Below are positions 23,010-35,075 of a stretch of 64,000 nucleotides of DNA, in pieces. The translations under genes were made by a program, and so were the position numbers. Numbering within the stretch: the first letter of the stretch is position 1; every line of letters starts with the position of its first letter. A model generated the notes under the pieces. The model was not told the DNA's origin. It did no database searches and was given only the letters and a program-made list of their open reading frames with translations. The stretch lies in NCBI RefSeq assembly GCF_026745355.1, contig NC_079206.1:43211104-43275103 (forward strand). Direction: 5' to 3'. The DNA is from Beta vulgaris subsp. vulgaris. Lineage: Eukaryota > Streptophyta > Magnoliopsida > Caryophyllales > Amaranthaceae.

Positions 23010-23895
23010 ATGACTGAGAATACAACCAATCTTGCTTCCCTAGCCAAGCAAATTGCAGACCTTATGGAGATGAATGCCATGGTGCACGCAGACATGGCTG
23101 AGATGAGGCGTGACATGGTAGACTTGAGGAGTAATAGAAGGGATGTTTCGCCCCCAAGTGTAGGGTATCGAAGGAGGGAGGATGAACTCAAACTTTCGGA
23201 CTTGCCTTCCTTTGATGGTGATGAGGATGCCGAGGCTTATTTAGATTGGGAAAGGAGGCTGGAACGTCTCTTCAACCACAAACAACTTGATGAACATTCT
23301 CGATTTTCATATGCCACGCTTAAGCTTGCAAGATATGCCTCACTATGGTTTGATTCACTTCAAGCTAGGCGTGAATCTGAAGGAACCACTTGATACATGG
23401 GCCGAATTAAAGACTAAGATGAAGAAGAGGTTTGTGCCACGAAACCACAAACAAGATTTGTTCTTAAGGCTAAATTCGCTCACACAAGGAACCATGACTG
23501 TTGAGAAATACATCAAAGAATTTGAGCGTCTTTACATAGCATGTGATTGTAGGGACCAAGAAGAACAAAAGATCGCAAAGTTCGTGCTTGGGTTGAACAA
23601 AAACTTACGCAACTATGTGGAGTTACAACCACTCACTACGTTTGATGAGGTATGTTCCTTGGCATGTAAGTTGGAGAGGCAACATAAGGGTGTTTTTGGG
23701 ATGTTCAAGCAGGCTAAAGGCGAGATGGACGTGGGTAGTGCAGCCAAGGAAGCCGTGAATACCAAGATAACTACACAGGAGGTCGTGGAGGCTATGAAGG
23801 GGACTCTTCCTCTTGGTGCATCTAAGGAGTCAGGCGTGAAGAAGATGGTGTGTTTTAATGTCAAGGGTTGGGACATGTGCGCGAAACTGCCCTAA
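23010..23895 (+). pseudogene. gypsy gag, one frameshift
   Basis: The ATG at 23010 starts MTENTTNLASL. A coiled N-terminus is followed by LKLSDLPSFDGDEDAEAYLD and WERRLERLF, the usual start of plant gypsy gag. The first frame ends at 23393; the gag core continues in another frame (DTWAELKTKMKKRFVP, LRLNSLTQGTMTVEKYIKEF) to 23895. The C-terminal zinc knuckle is degenerate: CFNVKGWDMC has lost the second Cys and the His. The protein would form the virus-like particle; here it is not intact. Confidence 0.9.
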
Positions 23896-23901
23896 TCGTC
23901 C

Positions 23902-24450
23902 ATGGTGACAAGGGAGAAATATTATAGCTTCTTGGTACAAAGTAAGATGGAAGAGAGTGAGCCACACTATGAAGAAGCACACGACATAGGGGATATGACT
24001 AGTGAAGAGTTTTGGAACAATCAAGCCAAGTGTAGTCCAAAGGAGGCGCAGGAAGTGTTGGTGGTAAGAAGATCCTTGTTGGCCGAATTACAAGATGAAC
24101 AAGAAGATGAGCAAAGGCAAAGTCTTTTTCTTTCGACTTGCTTAATAAAGGATCAAGCTTGTTCCTTTATCATTGATAGTGGGTCATGTACCAATGCTTG
24201 TTCTCTAACTATGGGGAAAACTAAATTACTTACAAGAAAACACCCTAGCTCTTATAAACTTAGCTGGTTGAATGATGAAGGTGGCGTGTGGGTAAGAAAC
24301 AAGCTTTGGTTACTTCAAGGTGGGTGATATCATGATGATTATGGTGTGATGCTATTCCTATGAGCATGTTCTTATCTTGGTAGACCATGGCAAAGTGATA
24401 GGTTTGTTACTTCAAATGGCAAAACAAATGAGTATCGGTTCTTATGGGTA
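23902..24450 (+). pseudogene. gypsy protease region
   Basis: The open frame contains FIIDSGSCTN, the aspartic protease active site, near 24160-24195. After the stop at 24325, another frame carries LGRPWQSDRFVTSNGKTNEY (near 24380-24440), normally found just after the protease. Sequence then jumps to a pol C-terminal relic, so reverse transcriptase is deleted. Confidence 0.8.
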
Positions 24451-24856
24451 TAGGCGCTTACTACTTGACCTTTGCCTCCAAAGAGACATGCTGCCCGCAA
24501 GGAAAGGAGAAAGGGAAGCAAGAAGGAGCTCAATGTGTGTGTGAGTTTGTGTCATAAAGAAGTCTTGAAAACCGCAAGCAACAAGAAGGAAAGGGAGACA
24601 ACAAGTGCTACAATAGTCAAGGCTCTAAGTTGGACTTAGGAGATAAGGTGTGGTTGTCCCTTGCAGCTCAAAGACTCATGTGAACACAAAAATGAGAGCC
24701 TATGGATGAAGGACCTTTGAAATTGTTGAGAAAGTAGCTATGAAACATTCAAGGTGTTGCTAGGAGGTGGCATATGTGCAACATTCCTTCATGTGACTTG
24801 GTACCATGCTTTCCAGATTAAAACTTGAGACAAGTTTTTTTTCTACAGGGGGAGTA

Positions 24857-25447
24857 TGATATGAAATAGAATAGTAATTATGTAGAGTTCTAGTTCTGTT
24901 AGAATTCTATGTAATTTAAGGTTTTATTTAATTAAGTGTTTAAGTGATAAAGGAATCCTATTATAAGTAGGAGTCTAATTCCTTATCATTGAGTCTTAAT
25001 AATTATCTAATAATTAGGTTTAGGCATGTGATTATGTTATTTATCTTTTATCTTTAAGCTTTACTAGTCCTAGTAGGTTTAGGAAATCTTGTAGTATAAA
25101 TAGGCTATTTCGGCCATATTAATAGAGTGTTGTTGTTTTTGAGTTTAACCTATTCCTTGTGGAATTAAAGTTTTAGGAGTGAATCCAAGTTTAAGCAGTG
25201 AACGCAAACCCAGTTATATCACCCTTGGTTAGGAGTTGATAATTTCATATCTTGAATTTCAGTGTGTGTGACGCATAGGGAGTTCGAACCTAAGTCTTGA
25301 ATTAACATTCAAGATTCACTTTATTGGTTAAAGAATCAATCAAGAAACAAAAAAAAATACATTCTTTCATTCAAGATTCATTAAAGAAACCATAAAGAAC
25401 CTATCTTTTAAATCAAGAACTTAAGTATAGCCTTCAATTTCACAGCA
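24857..25447 (+). repeat. gypsy 3' LTR
   Basis: 591 bp. Its right end is followed by gttgc, the target-site duplication, in the 3' flank of the zinc-finger gene. Confidence 0.95.
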
Positions 25448-25523
25448 GTTGCTCATCTCAAAACTTCCAAGACTACGAAGACATGGTCGCTGACACAATG
25501 GTAGATGGAGGCAAGTTGCTATA

Positions 25524-25650
25524 TCATATTTGATCAGCCACCAGATTAGTCCGGTTATTCTGTATCTTGCCCTGCGATGCTATCTCATTTCGACGTTTGC
25601 TACCGCATTTGTGGCAAGTAATGTTTCTTCTAAAGTTCAGAAAATCACAC
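25524..25650 (-). CDS. zinc-finger gene exon 6 (terminal)
   Basis: 127 bases: second half of finger 3 (CDFLNFRRNITCHKC) and a 26-residue polar tail, stop TGA at 25526-25524. The gypsy element at 22354-25447 begins 76 bp beyond the stop. Confidence 0.92.
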
Positions 25651-25744
25651 CTAGAAAAGGAGAGCAGTTAAAAATACGTTTGATATTATTAATGATATCT
25701 GCGTTGTCGCATCTCCAAGAATAGCACCATATTCCCTGAGAAAG

Positions 25745-25776
<32 letters not shown>

Positions 25777-28700
25777 AGAGAGAGAGGGACTTACTTAAAG
25801 CACTCCCATTCCCCAGGTTCCAGTACCCTCGGGGGTCGTGGATCCTTGCACTGAAAACAATCCCGTCTGCTAGCAAAGTTTACACATTCACACCTATGAC
25901 AGCAAATTATTGAGCAAGTGACTAAAGTAGATCAACAGTAATCTTAACATGCACTATGAAAGCTGACAGCAAACTCTATTGTCCATATCCTACGCCAAAG
26001 CAAAAGGTGGACTTTTCACTTCTATTCTGGAAAAAGCTGCAACTATGGCTCACCTCCCTCCAAGATACACTTCCTTAAATCCCATTGCATTCAATCTTAG
26101 TGTGTAATCCCAGCCGTATCATTGCATACAAAGCCACATTGTAGAGGATTCTCAGCTAACAATTGCAGACATATCCAAGAATTTTATTCCTGTTCGCATT
26201 CCACAGTGTCCAAAAGTTTACTATGTGGGCGATTGTAGATTTCATATGTTTTTCTAGGGTCTTTCAAGAGGAGAAGGAAGCGGGAAGCCGGGCATTATCA
26301 ATCCTTTCTTTGCATGCCTCAATTCTAGCATTTCCAGACAAGGCTAACTATAATCTTACTTCTCCATTCTGTTACTGTTTATGAGAAATTTTTTGTATGG
26401 GAGAAACTGGAAATCTGATAATATCTCATATTTTCTATGAGACAACTAACTTCCTCTTTTCAGCACAACGAATTTCTGACTTTCTGCAAAAATGTCAACG
26501 ACCTATCTACTGTACCCTTTCATTATTACAAGGAATAATTGTCAAAAATAAGCCAACCTTTGGCCAATCTGCTAAAAATAAGTCATACTTTTGATTAATT
26601 CAGAATAATTCAAGCTTGTTGGGGGTATTTGCTTTAAGCAGGTTCATATGACTTATATGACTTGTAACCTGAACAATAGGAACAAAATTCTATTTTGTGA
26701 TTTTTTTTTTCCTTTTGTCTACCTAAACAACCCCTCCATCACTTGCCACCACCATACCACTTCCTCCAACCCTCTCTCACTCCACCACCACTAGACCAAG
26801 GACCACCTCCTCCAGCGGCTCTTTCTCCCTCCTCCCTCCTCCCACCACAATACACAGCCTTACCTTCACCCAGCCACCACCCAATAAAACCCACCCAAAA
26901 GCCCCCCCCCCCACCGACTAAAACCCTCTTTCACCCACCTTGCTTAACCTACCCACGAATAACCCTAGCCCAACCATCACCCAGTCCCACCCTTTCTCAA
27001 ACACATGAAAACAGAGTGAGGATATCAAATATATGAAACCAAAAGACCCGCTAATCACCTCAAAACAACCCCCCTCCTATCTCTCTTCTACCCCATTCTT
27101 TAATTTGATCAGTTGAAGCATGATGGCAGACCGAGGTTTGGCCATAACTAGACCGTCAAGTTTGTCAACGACCTAGTCAAAGGCCATAACATCGTCACAA
27201 AGCTTGTGGAGGCGTATCAGTTGTGAAGCACGTGGATGAATGAGAAGGTGGGGGAGCGGGATTGGTGGAGTTTTCCGGCGGAAAGGTGGAGGGCAGTTGA
27301 GGGAGTTGGGCGTGTTAACCATGGAAGAAAGATGTGCAGGATTTGTTGAAGACGATGATGTGTTGGATGGTTGAAGAAGAGGAGAATGACATTTTGATTT
27401 GGATGGTGGTGGTTATGGAGGAAAGAGAGTGGCAGCAGATGATAGGGTAGCGAGGAGTTAAGTGGGTGAGTGGGTAGTTGAATTGTTGAAGAGTGGTGGA
27501 GAACATTTGGGGAGGGGGCACAGTTGATTTTCAGGAAGAACTAAAACAAAATTAAATATAATAAATCAAAACCAATTAAGAAGTGACTGTGGATAGGTAA
27601 CCTGTTATAACAGATTATTTACTTGTTGAACCCATTTTAAGCAAATACCCAACAAGCTTGAATTATTCTAGGTTAATCAAAAGTATGACAGATGACTTAT
27701 TTTTAGCAGACTGGTCAAAGCTTAGATTATTCTTGACAATTTTTCTTTATTACTATCCTGTCACTGTAAACGGGATACATAAAATTCCCACAACAACAAA
27801 TTATGTTCATTTTACCACGACAACCCAGCAAAACTAATAAGCCTATGATGTTAAGGACATTGCAACTTACTTGAGGCACTTCCAATCACCTTTCTTCATC
27901 TCAACAGTGAAACTAGCCCGCTTACGATATCTAGGACCCTCCTCATTGCACTTCTGGCATTGAAGGTTTCTCCAAAAATTCATGAAACTGCACCTGCAAA
28001 CCAAACCAATGGACTTGAAGCTCAGAATCACCAACATAAAGCGTTAATTTATATAAACATATTTAAAACTCAACTGGTAACACAAAACTGAGAAGATACT
28101 AGTAAGTAGTAACTGTCTGCATATATGTGCCAAACAAAATGTGGAACAGACTAACCCAAAATGAAATACAAGTCTAGCTTAAAGTGCGATTCAGATATCA
28201 TTATATTCAACATGTAACACCATTACAATACTGTTCAAATTATGTAAAAACTACAGTCCTTACAACAGAATAACTAGTATTTTGGCTCGGGTCAGTTACA
28301 ATTATCAAATACACTATTATTCATAACTTTCATGATTTATTTTATTAGTTATTCGAAAATTTTTATCTAGTGCAAAATTGGATAATGGACGTTATGGCAT
28401 GATTATTTTAAAAAAAAAACTTCTAAGGAAGTGGACGATAAAAATAACAATTTCAATGTAATTATAAGATTTTATTATGTTCTATTTTGAAACATTAAAC
28501 ATTGAACTTATAGTAGATTGGGAGTTAAACTCTCACATTTCATTTCGAAGATCATGGGTTCGATTCCTAATAGATACACATTGTTAATATTTTTAATGAG
28601 ATCATAAATATGTGCCACATACGTTGGAGAGTGCCATGTGGCACCGTTTCTTTGATAGGAACGCCTTTTAATATATTTGTATAGATTTTAAAAATCATGA

Positions 28701-31700
28701 CAATTGTCTAGATTTCTAAATTTGTACTTTTATCCTGTATACTGGATATCCATCATTCTTTCCTAGTCACAAGGAATTTACATCAAATATCGAGACATTT
28801 TTAAACTAAACAGAAGTACAAAAATATTGATGAACCAAAGCCTACCATGAGCTAGGCTAGGATTAGTATTCTTTGACAAGCCTTCCTAGATATTTTGGAG
28901 TGTGTTGATATGCCATGTTCATATGGCATTTTCCAGTACTTATTTGGCTATTTTTGTGTGGTCTTGAACATATTTTGTTATGATTTTGTACTCTTTCTCA
29001 TCAATTGGTATTTGAGTTCTTTATTTTCTTTTATGTTGATGAGAGGGTCCAATTGTAACAATGTGCTATTGAAGAAAATGCCAAGTCACAAAGTCAAGTG
29101 TACAAGTGGAATAAGTCAACAAAGTGCATTTAAGTGGCAAGGAAACAAGAATGGGAAGAATTTGTTAATCAATTGAGGAAGCATCCAAGGAAAGATGGAG
29201 GAAGATGTACCGGCAGCCTCCGCGGTCGCGGGACTAGGGACCGCGGTCGCGGCGAATTTTGGAGAGAATATAAGAATTTGCCGTGAGCATCTCCGCGACC
29301 TCACCGCGGTCGCGGACCCCCTCCGCGGTCGCGGTGATTGCCTCCGCGGTCGCGGAGCCCTGCAACGCGGATTTCGGCTTTTCGTCTTCTCTTGTTTTGC
29401 TGATTAAAGGAACATTTCGTCCTTTGTGTTTTGGATCGTTTTTTTTTTTCATCTGGTTTTTAGAGAGAACTGAATTAAAAATTGTAATCTTTTATATTAT
29501 GGAGAGCTAATCTTCCATCTTGGTGTATCAATCGAATCAACCATTTTCAACTTGTGAGTTCAATTCTTCCTTTAATTTGCTTGAATGTTGATGATTCTTC
29601 ATGTTCTTCATGTTTGATTGTTTTTGTGCTTAAGTTAACTTGATCAATTAACTTCCTTGCTTATTGCAATCTCTACTATCTAGATAATTGTCTGCTTTGA
29701 GATTATCTAGGGTTGTAGTTTATGCCCAATTATTGCACGCTCGTGGATGATTGAGTATAAGAAGAATCATCATATAATTTCGCATTCGACCGCTTGTGTG
29801 AATGCTAGATTACCCTATTGAAATCTCCCTAGTTGTTATCTAATTGCTTAATTGAATCTAGAACGCTTGGACTAGGTTGTTATGCCATTAAGGGTAAGAT
29901 TAGAGCGCTCGCTTAGTCTTACCACTACGTTAGGGGAGATTGAATCTTATGATTCACAATAGGGCGTTCAAGTAACTTAGTTGTTGAATTGTTCAATGAT
30001 CAAGGGTTGAATTGGTTGTGAAGATTGATTGCCAAGATCTCGTTTATTATTTGATTTTCCTTGTTTTTGCCTTGTTTGTTTAATTTTCATTCCTCAAAAC
30101 CCCCCCATTGTTACCATAGCGCACGTCTAGTCAAGCCAAACTACCTTCTCCGTGGATTCGAACCTTACTTCCTTATACTACGTTTGTGTAGGGTAGTATT
30201 GATTTATTTGCGCGTTAGCCGATACGACTTAGGCCTCGCCAAATTTGGCGCCGTTGCCGGGGAAGGCAGCAAGTTTGGGTTGTTATTTGTGTTTTGTTTA
30301 CTTTTATTGTTGGTGTGTGAACCCGTCTTATGGTTCACACCCGTGCTTCTCATATTGGATCTTTGTTGTTTGATTCAGAGATCGAAAGGACACTCTATCG
30401 CTTGAGAAAGGAGATTCGGGGTCATTTCGTGAGTTACCTTTCTACATTGGTATTGAGGAAGAAGAGATGCCCTAGAGCTGATCCGACATTGAGGGAGCTT
30501 TCCGCTCCTAATCTGGACCAAGCACCATTGGCCATTCAATATCCAGAGTTTGGGGAGAATGTTACTTTTGAGCTGAAGTCGGGTCTTGTTCATCTACTGC
30601 CAAGCTTCCATGGTTTAAATGGGGAGGATCCAATCAAACATCTTGCTGAATTCCATGCTGTTTGTACTAGTATGCAGCCAAGGGGTGTTACGGAGGATCA
30701 AATCAAACTGCGGGCCTTTCCTTTTTCATTGAAGGATAAGGCTAATGATTGGTTCTATCATTTGAGCCCCAACAGTATCACACATGGAGGGGGATGAAGC
30801 AAGCTTTCTTGGAGAAGTTCTTTCCTTCAAGCAAGTTGAATGAGCTTAAGAGGGCCATTAGCAACATTGAGCAAGGTTATGATGAGATCCTTTATGACTA
30901 CTTAGAGAGGTTTAAGAGGCTCATTGCTTGTTGTCCCTATCATGGTTTTGCCGAGAAAGATCTTGTGTTATACTTAGTTGGTGGGCTCCTTCCTGATGAG
31001 AGAAGGATGGTTAATGCTGCTTGGGGGGTAACATTGATAATAAGACACCACAACAAGCCATGGAGCTCATAAGTGAGTTTGCTGAAAGTTCTCGCACTTA
31101 TTCTAAGAGAAATACCACTAGGGGAGTTAAAGCGGCAAGTTCTAAATCATCTTTGGAGTCGGAAGTGTCCGACCTTAAGGGCATGTTCCGGCAATTTTTG
31201 GTGAGTGGCAATCAACAACAAGTGAAGGCTTGTGGTATTTGTTCCAACAAACGTCATCCACTGATTCTTGTCCGACTTTGCAAGAGGAAACCCGAGAGGT
31301 GAATGCCGTGGGATATCAAGGACAAAGGAAGTATGATCCATTCTCAAATTCTTACAATCCCGGATGGAGAGATCATCCGGCCTTGAGTTACAAGCAAGGG
31401 AATCCAACTCTTCAAGGAAATCAGAATTTTCAACAAGGTCATAACCCTCCTCCTTACATAGCACCATATCAAGCTCAAGGGAAATCCTCTAGCTCCAACT
31501 CAATGTCCACCGAGGATATGATCAAGGCCTTGGCTCAAAATGTGACTACTATGCAGTCCAACATGGTGCAATTTCAACAGGAGACAAGGTCTAGCATTCA
31601 CAATTTGGAAACACAAGTGGGTCAAATGTCTAGTGTCGTGAATAAACTTGAGGCCCAAAGTTCGGGGAAGCTACCATCTCAAACCGAGGTGAATCCAAAG

Positions 31701-32813
31701 AAGAATGTGAGTGCCATGACTTTGAGGAGTGGCAAAGAGTTGGTGGATCTAGAGCCTAGCAAGAGCAAGGTTATGAAGGAGATTGAAACAAAGGAAGAGG
31801 AGGTGAGGTTCTATCCCAACAAAAGAAGTTGAGAAATTGGTGAGTCCTAGCTCTCACCAAGAGGTAAAATCTTTTCCGGATTTCAAACCGGTACCCCCAT
31901 TTCCCGAAGCATTAAAGGACAATCGTAAGCTTGAATCTTCTAAGGATATTTATGAAACATTTAGTCAATGTGTCGTAAATATTCCTTTGTTAAAATTGAT
32001 AAAAGATGTGCCTTTGTATGCTAAGTGGTTGAAGGAAATTTGTTCCATCAAAAAGAAGAAAATTTAAAAGGGAAGCAAAAGGTGAAGGTTAGTGAACATG
32101 TTTCCGCCTTTTTCAAAAGAGAATGCCAAAAAAATGCAATGATCCGGGCATGTTCACTATACCTATCACCCTTGGTAACACAAAGATTGATAGGGCTATG
32201 CTAGATTTGGGAGCCTCCATTAATTGCTTCCTTATTCCTTATATGAGTCCGTAGAACTTGGTGAATTGCTTCCTACTAATGTTGTCATACAATTAGCGGA
32301 TCGGTCCACTTCCATTCCTAGGGGTGTATTGAAAGATGTTCTAGTGGAAGTTGATAAGATGATTTTTCCTGCTGATTTTTATGTAATTAACATGGAGCAT
32401 GATAGGCATTCCGCCCCTATTCTTTTAGGGAGGCCGTTCTTGAAAACGGCTAATGCTAGGATCGATTGTGGCACCGGTTCTTTGACCATGCAGTTTGATG
32501 GTCAAAACGTTGAGTTTAAAATGCATGATGCCATGGGAGGTAAAGAGGATCCTCTATCTATTCTATTGATGTGGGTAAGCCTAGTGTTCATGATGAATTC
32601 GATGTGAGGTAAAACTTTTGTATTGCATGATGTCGAGCTTTCGACTTTAAACTAAGCGCTTCTCGGGAGGCAACCCGTGTTTTGTATATATTTTATTTGG
32701 AGATGAGTTGTTATGTTTTGTTTTGTGTGTTTTGGTGTTTGTTTTCTTGTAGGACAACCTTTGAAGCAAATCAAGAGAGCTGAAAGGGGTGGGTTTCATC
32801 ACCACTTCCTTTG

Positions 32814-32846
<33 letters not shown>

Positions 32847-35040
32847 AAGAAATTGCCGAGAGTAGTTCCGCGGGCTAGCCGCGGGCGCTGCAGCAGATCG
32901 CGGGCGCGACGTCAGACCCCGCGGGCGCGGCCCGGGTTGCAAGTAATAAAAAGAAAAAAGAGCCGCAAGCATTCCGCGACTCCGCGATCGCTGCACACGC
33001 GGGCGCGGAACTCTCCGCGGCGCGGAACTTTTCTCCGCGGTCGCGGAACATCGATTTTCCGCCAGGTTCGTTTTTTTTTTTCTTTTCGCCCTTTTTCTCT
33101 TTTTCCTTCACTCAATTTCGACCCCCTCTCTCTCTCTCTTCTCACTTTCCCTCTCATAAACCCTCATCCCCTTTCATTTCTCTTCAATTCTTTCACTCAA
33201 ATTACTCTCTTTCACTCATTCAATCCCTTTTCCTCACTCTCTCATCTCATTTCCCACTCAATTTCCTTCAAAAATCTCCACTTTTCTCATCTTTTTACAA
33301 AATCTTTTGAAAACCCTAAAATTTGGGGGTTTTTGATTCTTGGAGTTTTGGGCAATTAAAGAAGCAAGGAGCATTCTTGGGTGTTGTTTTCACTTGGGTA
33401 CTTGATCAACCACTCTATTGATTCTTCCATAAGGTAAAACTTCAATTCTTCACTCTCTTTTTGGAAGTTCCCTTCATTTTTCATTGTGGTTGATTGATTA
33501 TTGAGATTGTGGAGATTGTCGTGTTTTTAGAACTCTTTGTGGTTGTGTTGACATTGTTGAGAGTTGAATTTGTGAATTTTGGAGTAATTGTTGGAGGTTT
33601 GATTTGAGAAATTGAGGGTGGAATTGTTGTTTGACTTACTTGGGTTGTCTTGGTGAGATTTGTGGTTGTTTTAGCAATGGTAAGAAAGCGTGGTCGTACC
33701 CAAGGTTCCAATTCCAATGAGCCTGAGGTTCATGAGGAACCTGCTGCTAGTGAGGTGATGATTGACACTATGGGGTTGACTGGACTCAATAGGGAGCAAA
33801 AGGTGACTTGGAGAAATCTTTGTCGATCAAACGAGTGGTCCAGTGTACCAAGTTCATTGACACTCCTTTCTTGGCTCAGTTGGGGCTTTTAGATGGATTT
33901 AGAGAGATGATGGAAGAGCTGGATTATTGGGCATGCTTGATTATACACCTCGCACTTATAAGAGGTGTGTTTATGAATTTTTATCCACTCTCACCTTGGT
34001 GAAGCATAGGGGAGAAACCCGTATTCGGTTTAGGATGCATGACCGAGTGCGTGATATTTCTATGAGCCAAATTAGAGAGGCTTTTGGTTGGGTCGCTTCC
34101 TCCAGCGACAATCCTTTTGTCCCCATGGGTGTTCCGTCTGAGGAGGTTGGTGTCTTTTGGTATCGCATTTCTGGATTACCCCTTAGCAGTGGTGGTGAGA
34201 AGATTAGTAGTATCCGTCACCCTGGTCTACGCATGGCTGCTTACTTCCTAGGCATGCTATCTTCTGCAAGGGTGAGACGGGGAAATTGAACCAATTAGAG
34301 ATGTGCTATCTTCGTTCCTTGCTTCCGGGTAGTGTTGGTATTCCGGATTGGGCCGACCTTTGGCTCAAGTCTTGCATTGATGTGCGAACCAAATTGGGTG
34401 GTCACCTAAGCATGGGGGGTATGATTACACATTTGATTACACGGTTGGGATATCCTCCTAATAATGCTTGTGAACCGGTGGCTGATAAGTTTCTCTTGTT
34501 TAATGCCCGCACATTGTTGAAAATGAACATGTTGAAGAGCTCTGATGGTCCCCCATTTCAGATACACTGTGGTGATGGTTTTATCTTTCTTCCTTGGGCG
34601 AATTTTCCTTTTGGCCCCACGGTGGCCGATTTCTTTATTCGGCCCGAGGTAGGCGGTGGGATTTTGGATGATATGGATGAGGATGAGGAAGGTGATGGGG
34701 ATTATGATATGGAGATGGAGCAAGGAGAAGGAAACAGGTTTCCTCTATCGAGGAACAGTTGCAGGCTCTTACTCTCCAGGGTAATGCTACCATGGGCTAC
34801 ATGAGGCATTTAGATGCTTCTTTCAGCAGCAGTATGGTGGTAGCTATGTTCCATATGGTGATTTCCCTGGAGGAGCATCTGGCTCCGGTGCTTCCGGTAG
34901 CGGTGGGGATTTCATGGTGATCCCTAGAGGTGTGTTTCTCCCTCTTGTTTGCTCTTTTGATTTTCTTACACATTGGGGACAATGTGTCCTTCAAGCATGG
35001 GGGAGTGAGATGTGGTTGATGTGTATAATTCTTCCTTTTA

Positions 35041-35075
<35 letters not shown>

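Larger units (their letters stand above)
22354..25447 (+). mobile_element. Ty3/gypsy LTR retrotransposon, internally deleted
   Basis: LTRs of 591 bp lie at 22354-22944 and 24857-25447, both starting TGATATGAAATAG and ending TTTCACAGCA, about 98% alike by eye. A perfect target-site duplication gttgc flanks the element (22349-22353, 25448-25452). The interior holds a gag, a protease and a short relic of the pol C-terminus (about 24630-24800). Reverse transcriptase, RNase H and most of integrase are absent, so it is non-autonomous. A purine tract CAGGGGGAG precedes the right LTR. The element ends 76 bp downstream of the zinc-finger gene's stop codon, in opposite orientation. Confidence 0.95.

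Noticed and set aside
26743..27036. Pro-rich 97-codon frame, possible cell-wall protein
   Set aside because: Irregular repeats, no signal peptide, lies within a transposon interior.
28500..28575. tRNA gene
   Set aside because: Only a B-box-like word is present; no cloverleaf could be formed.
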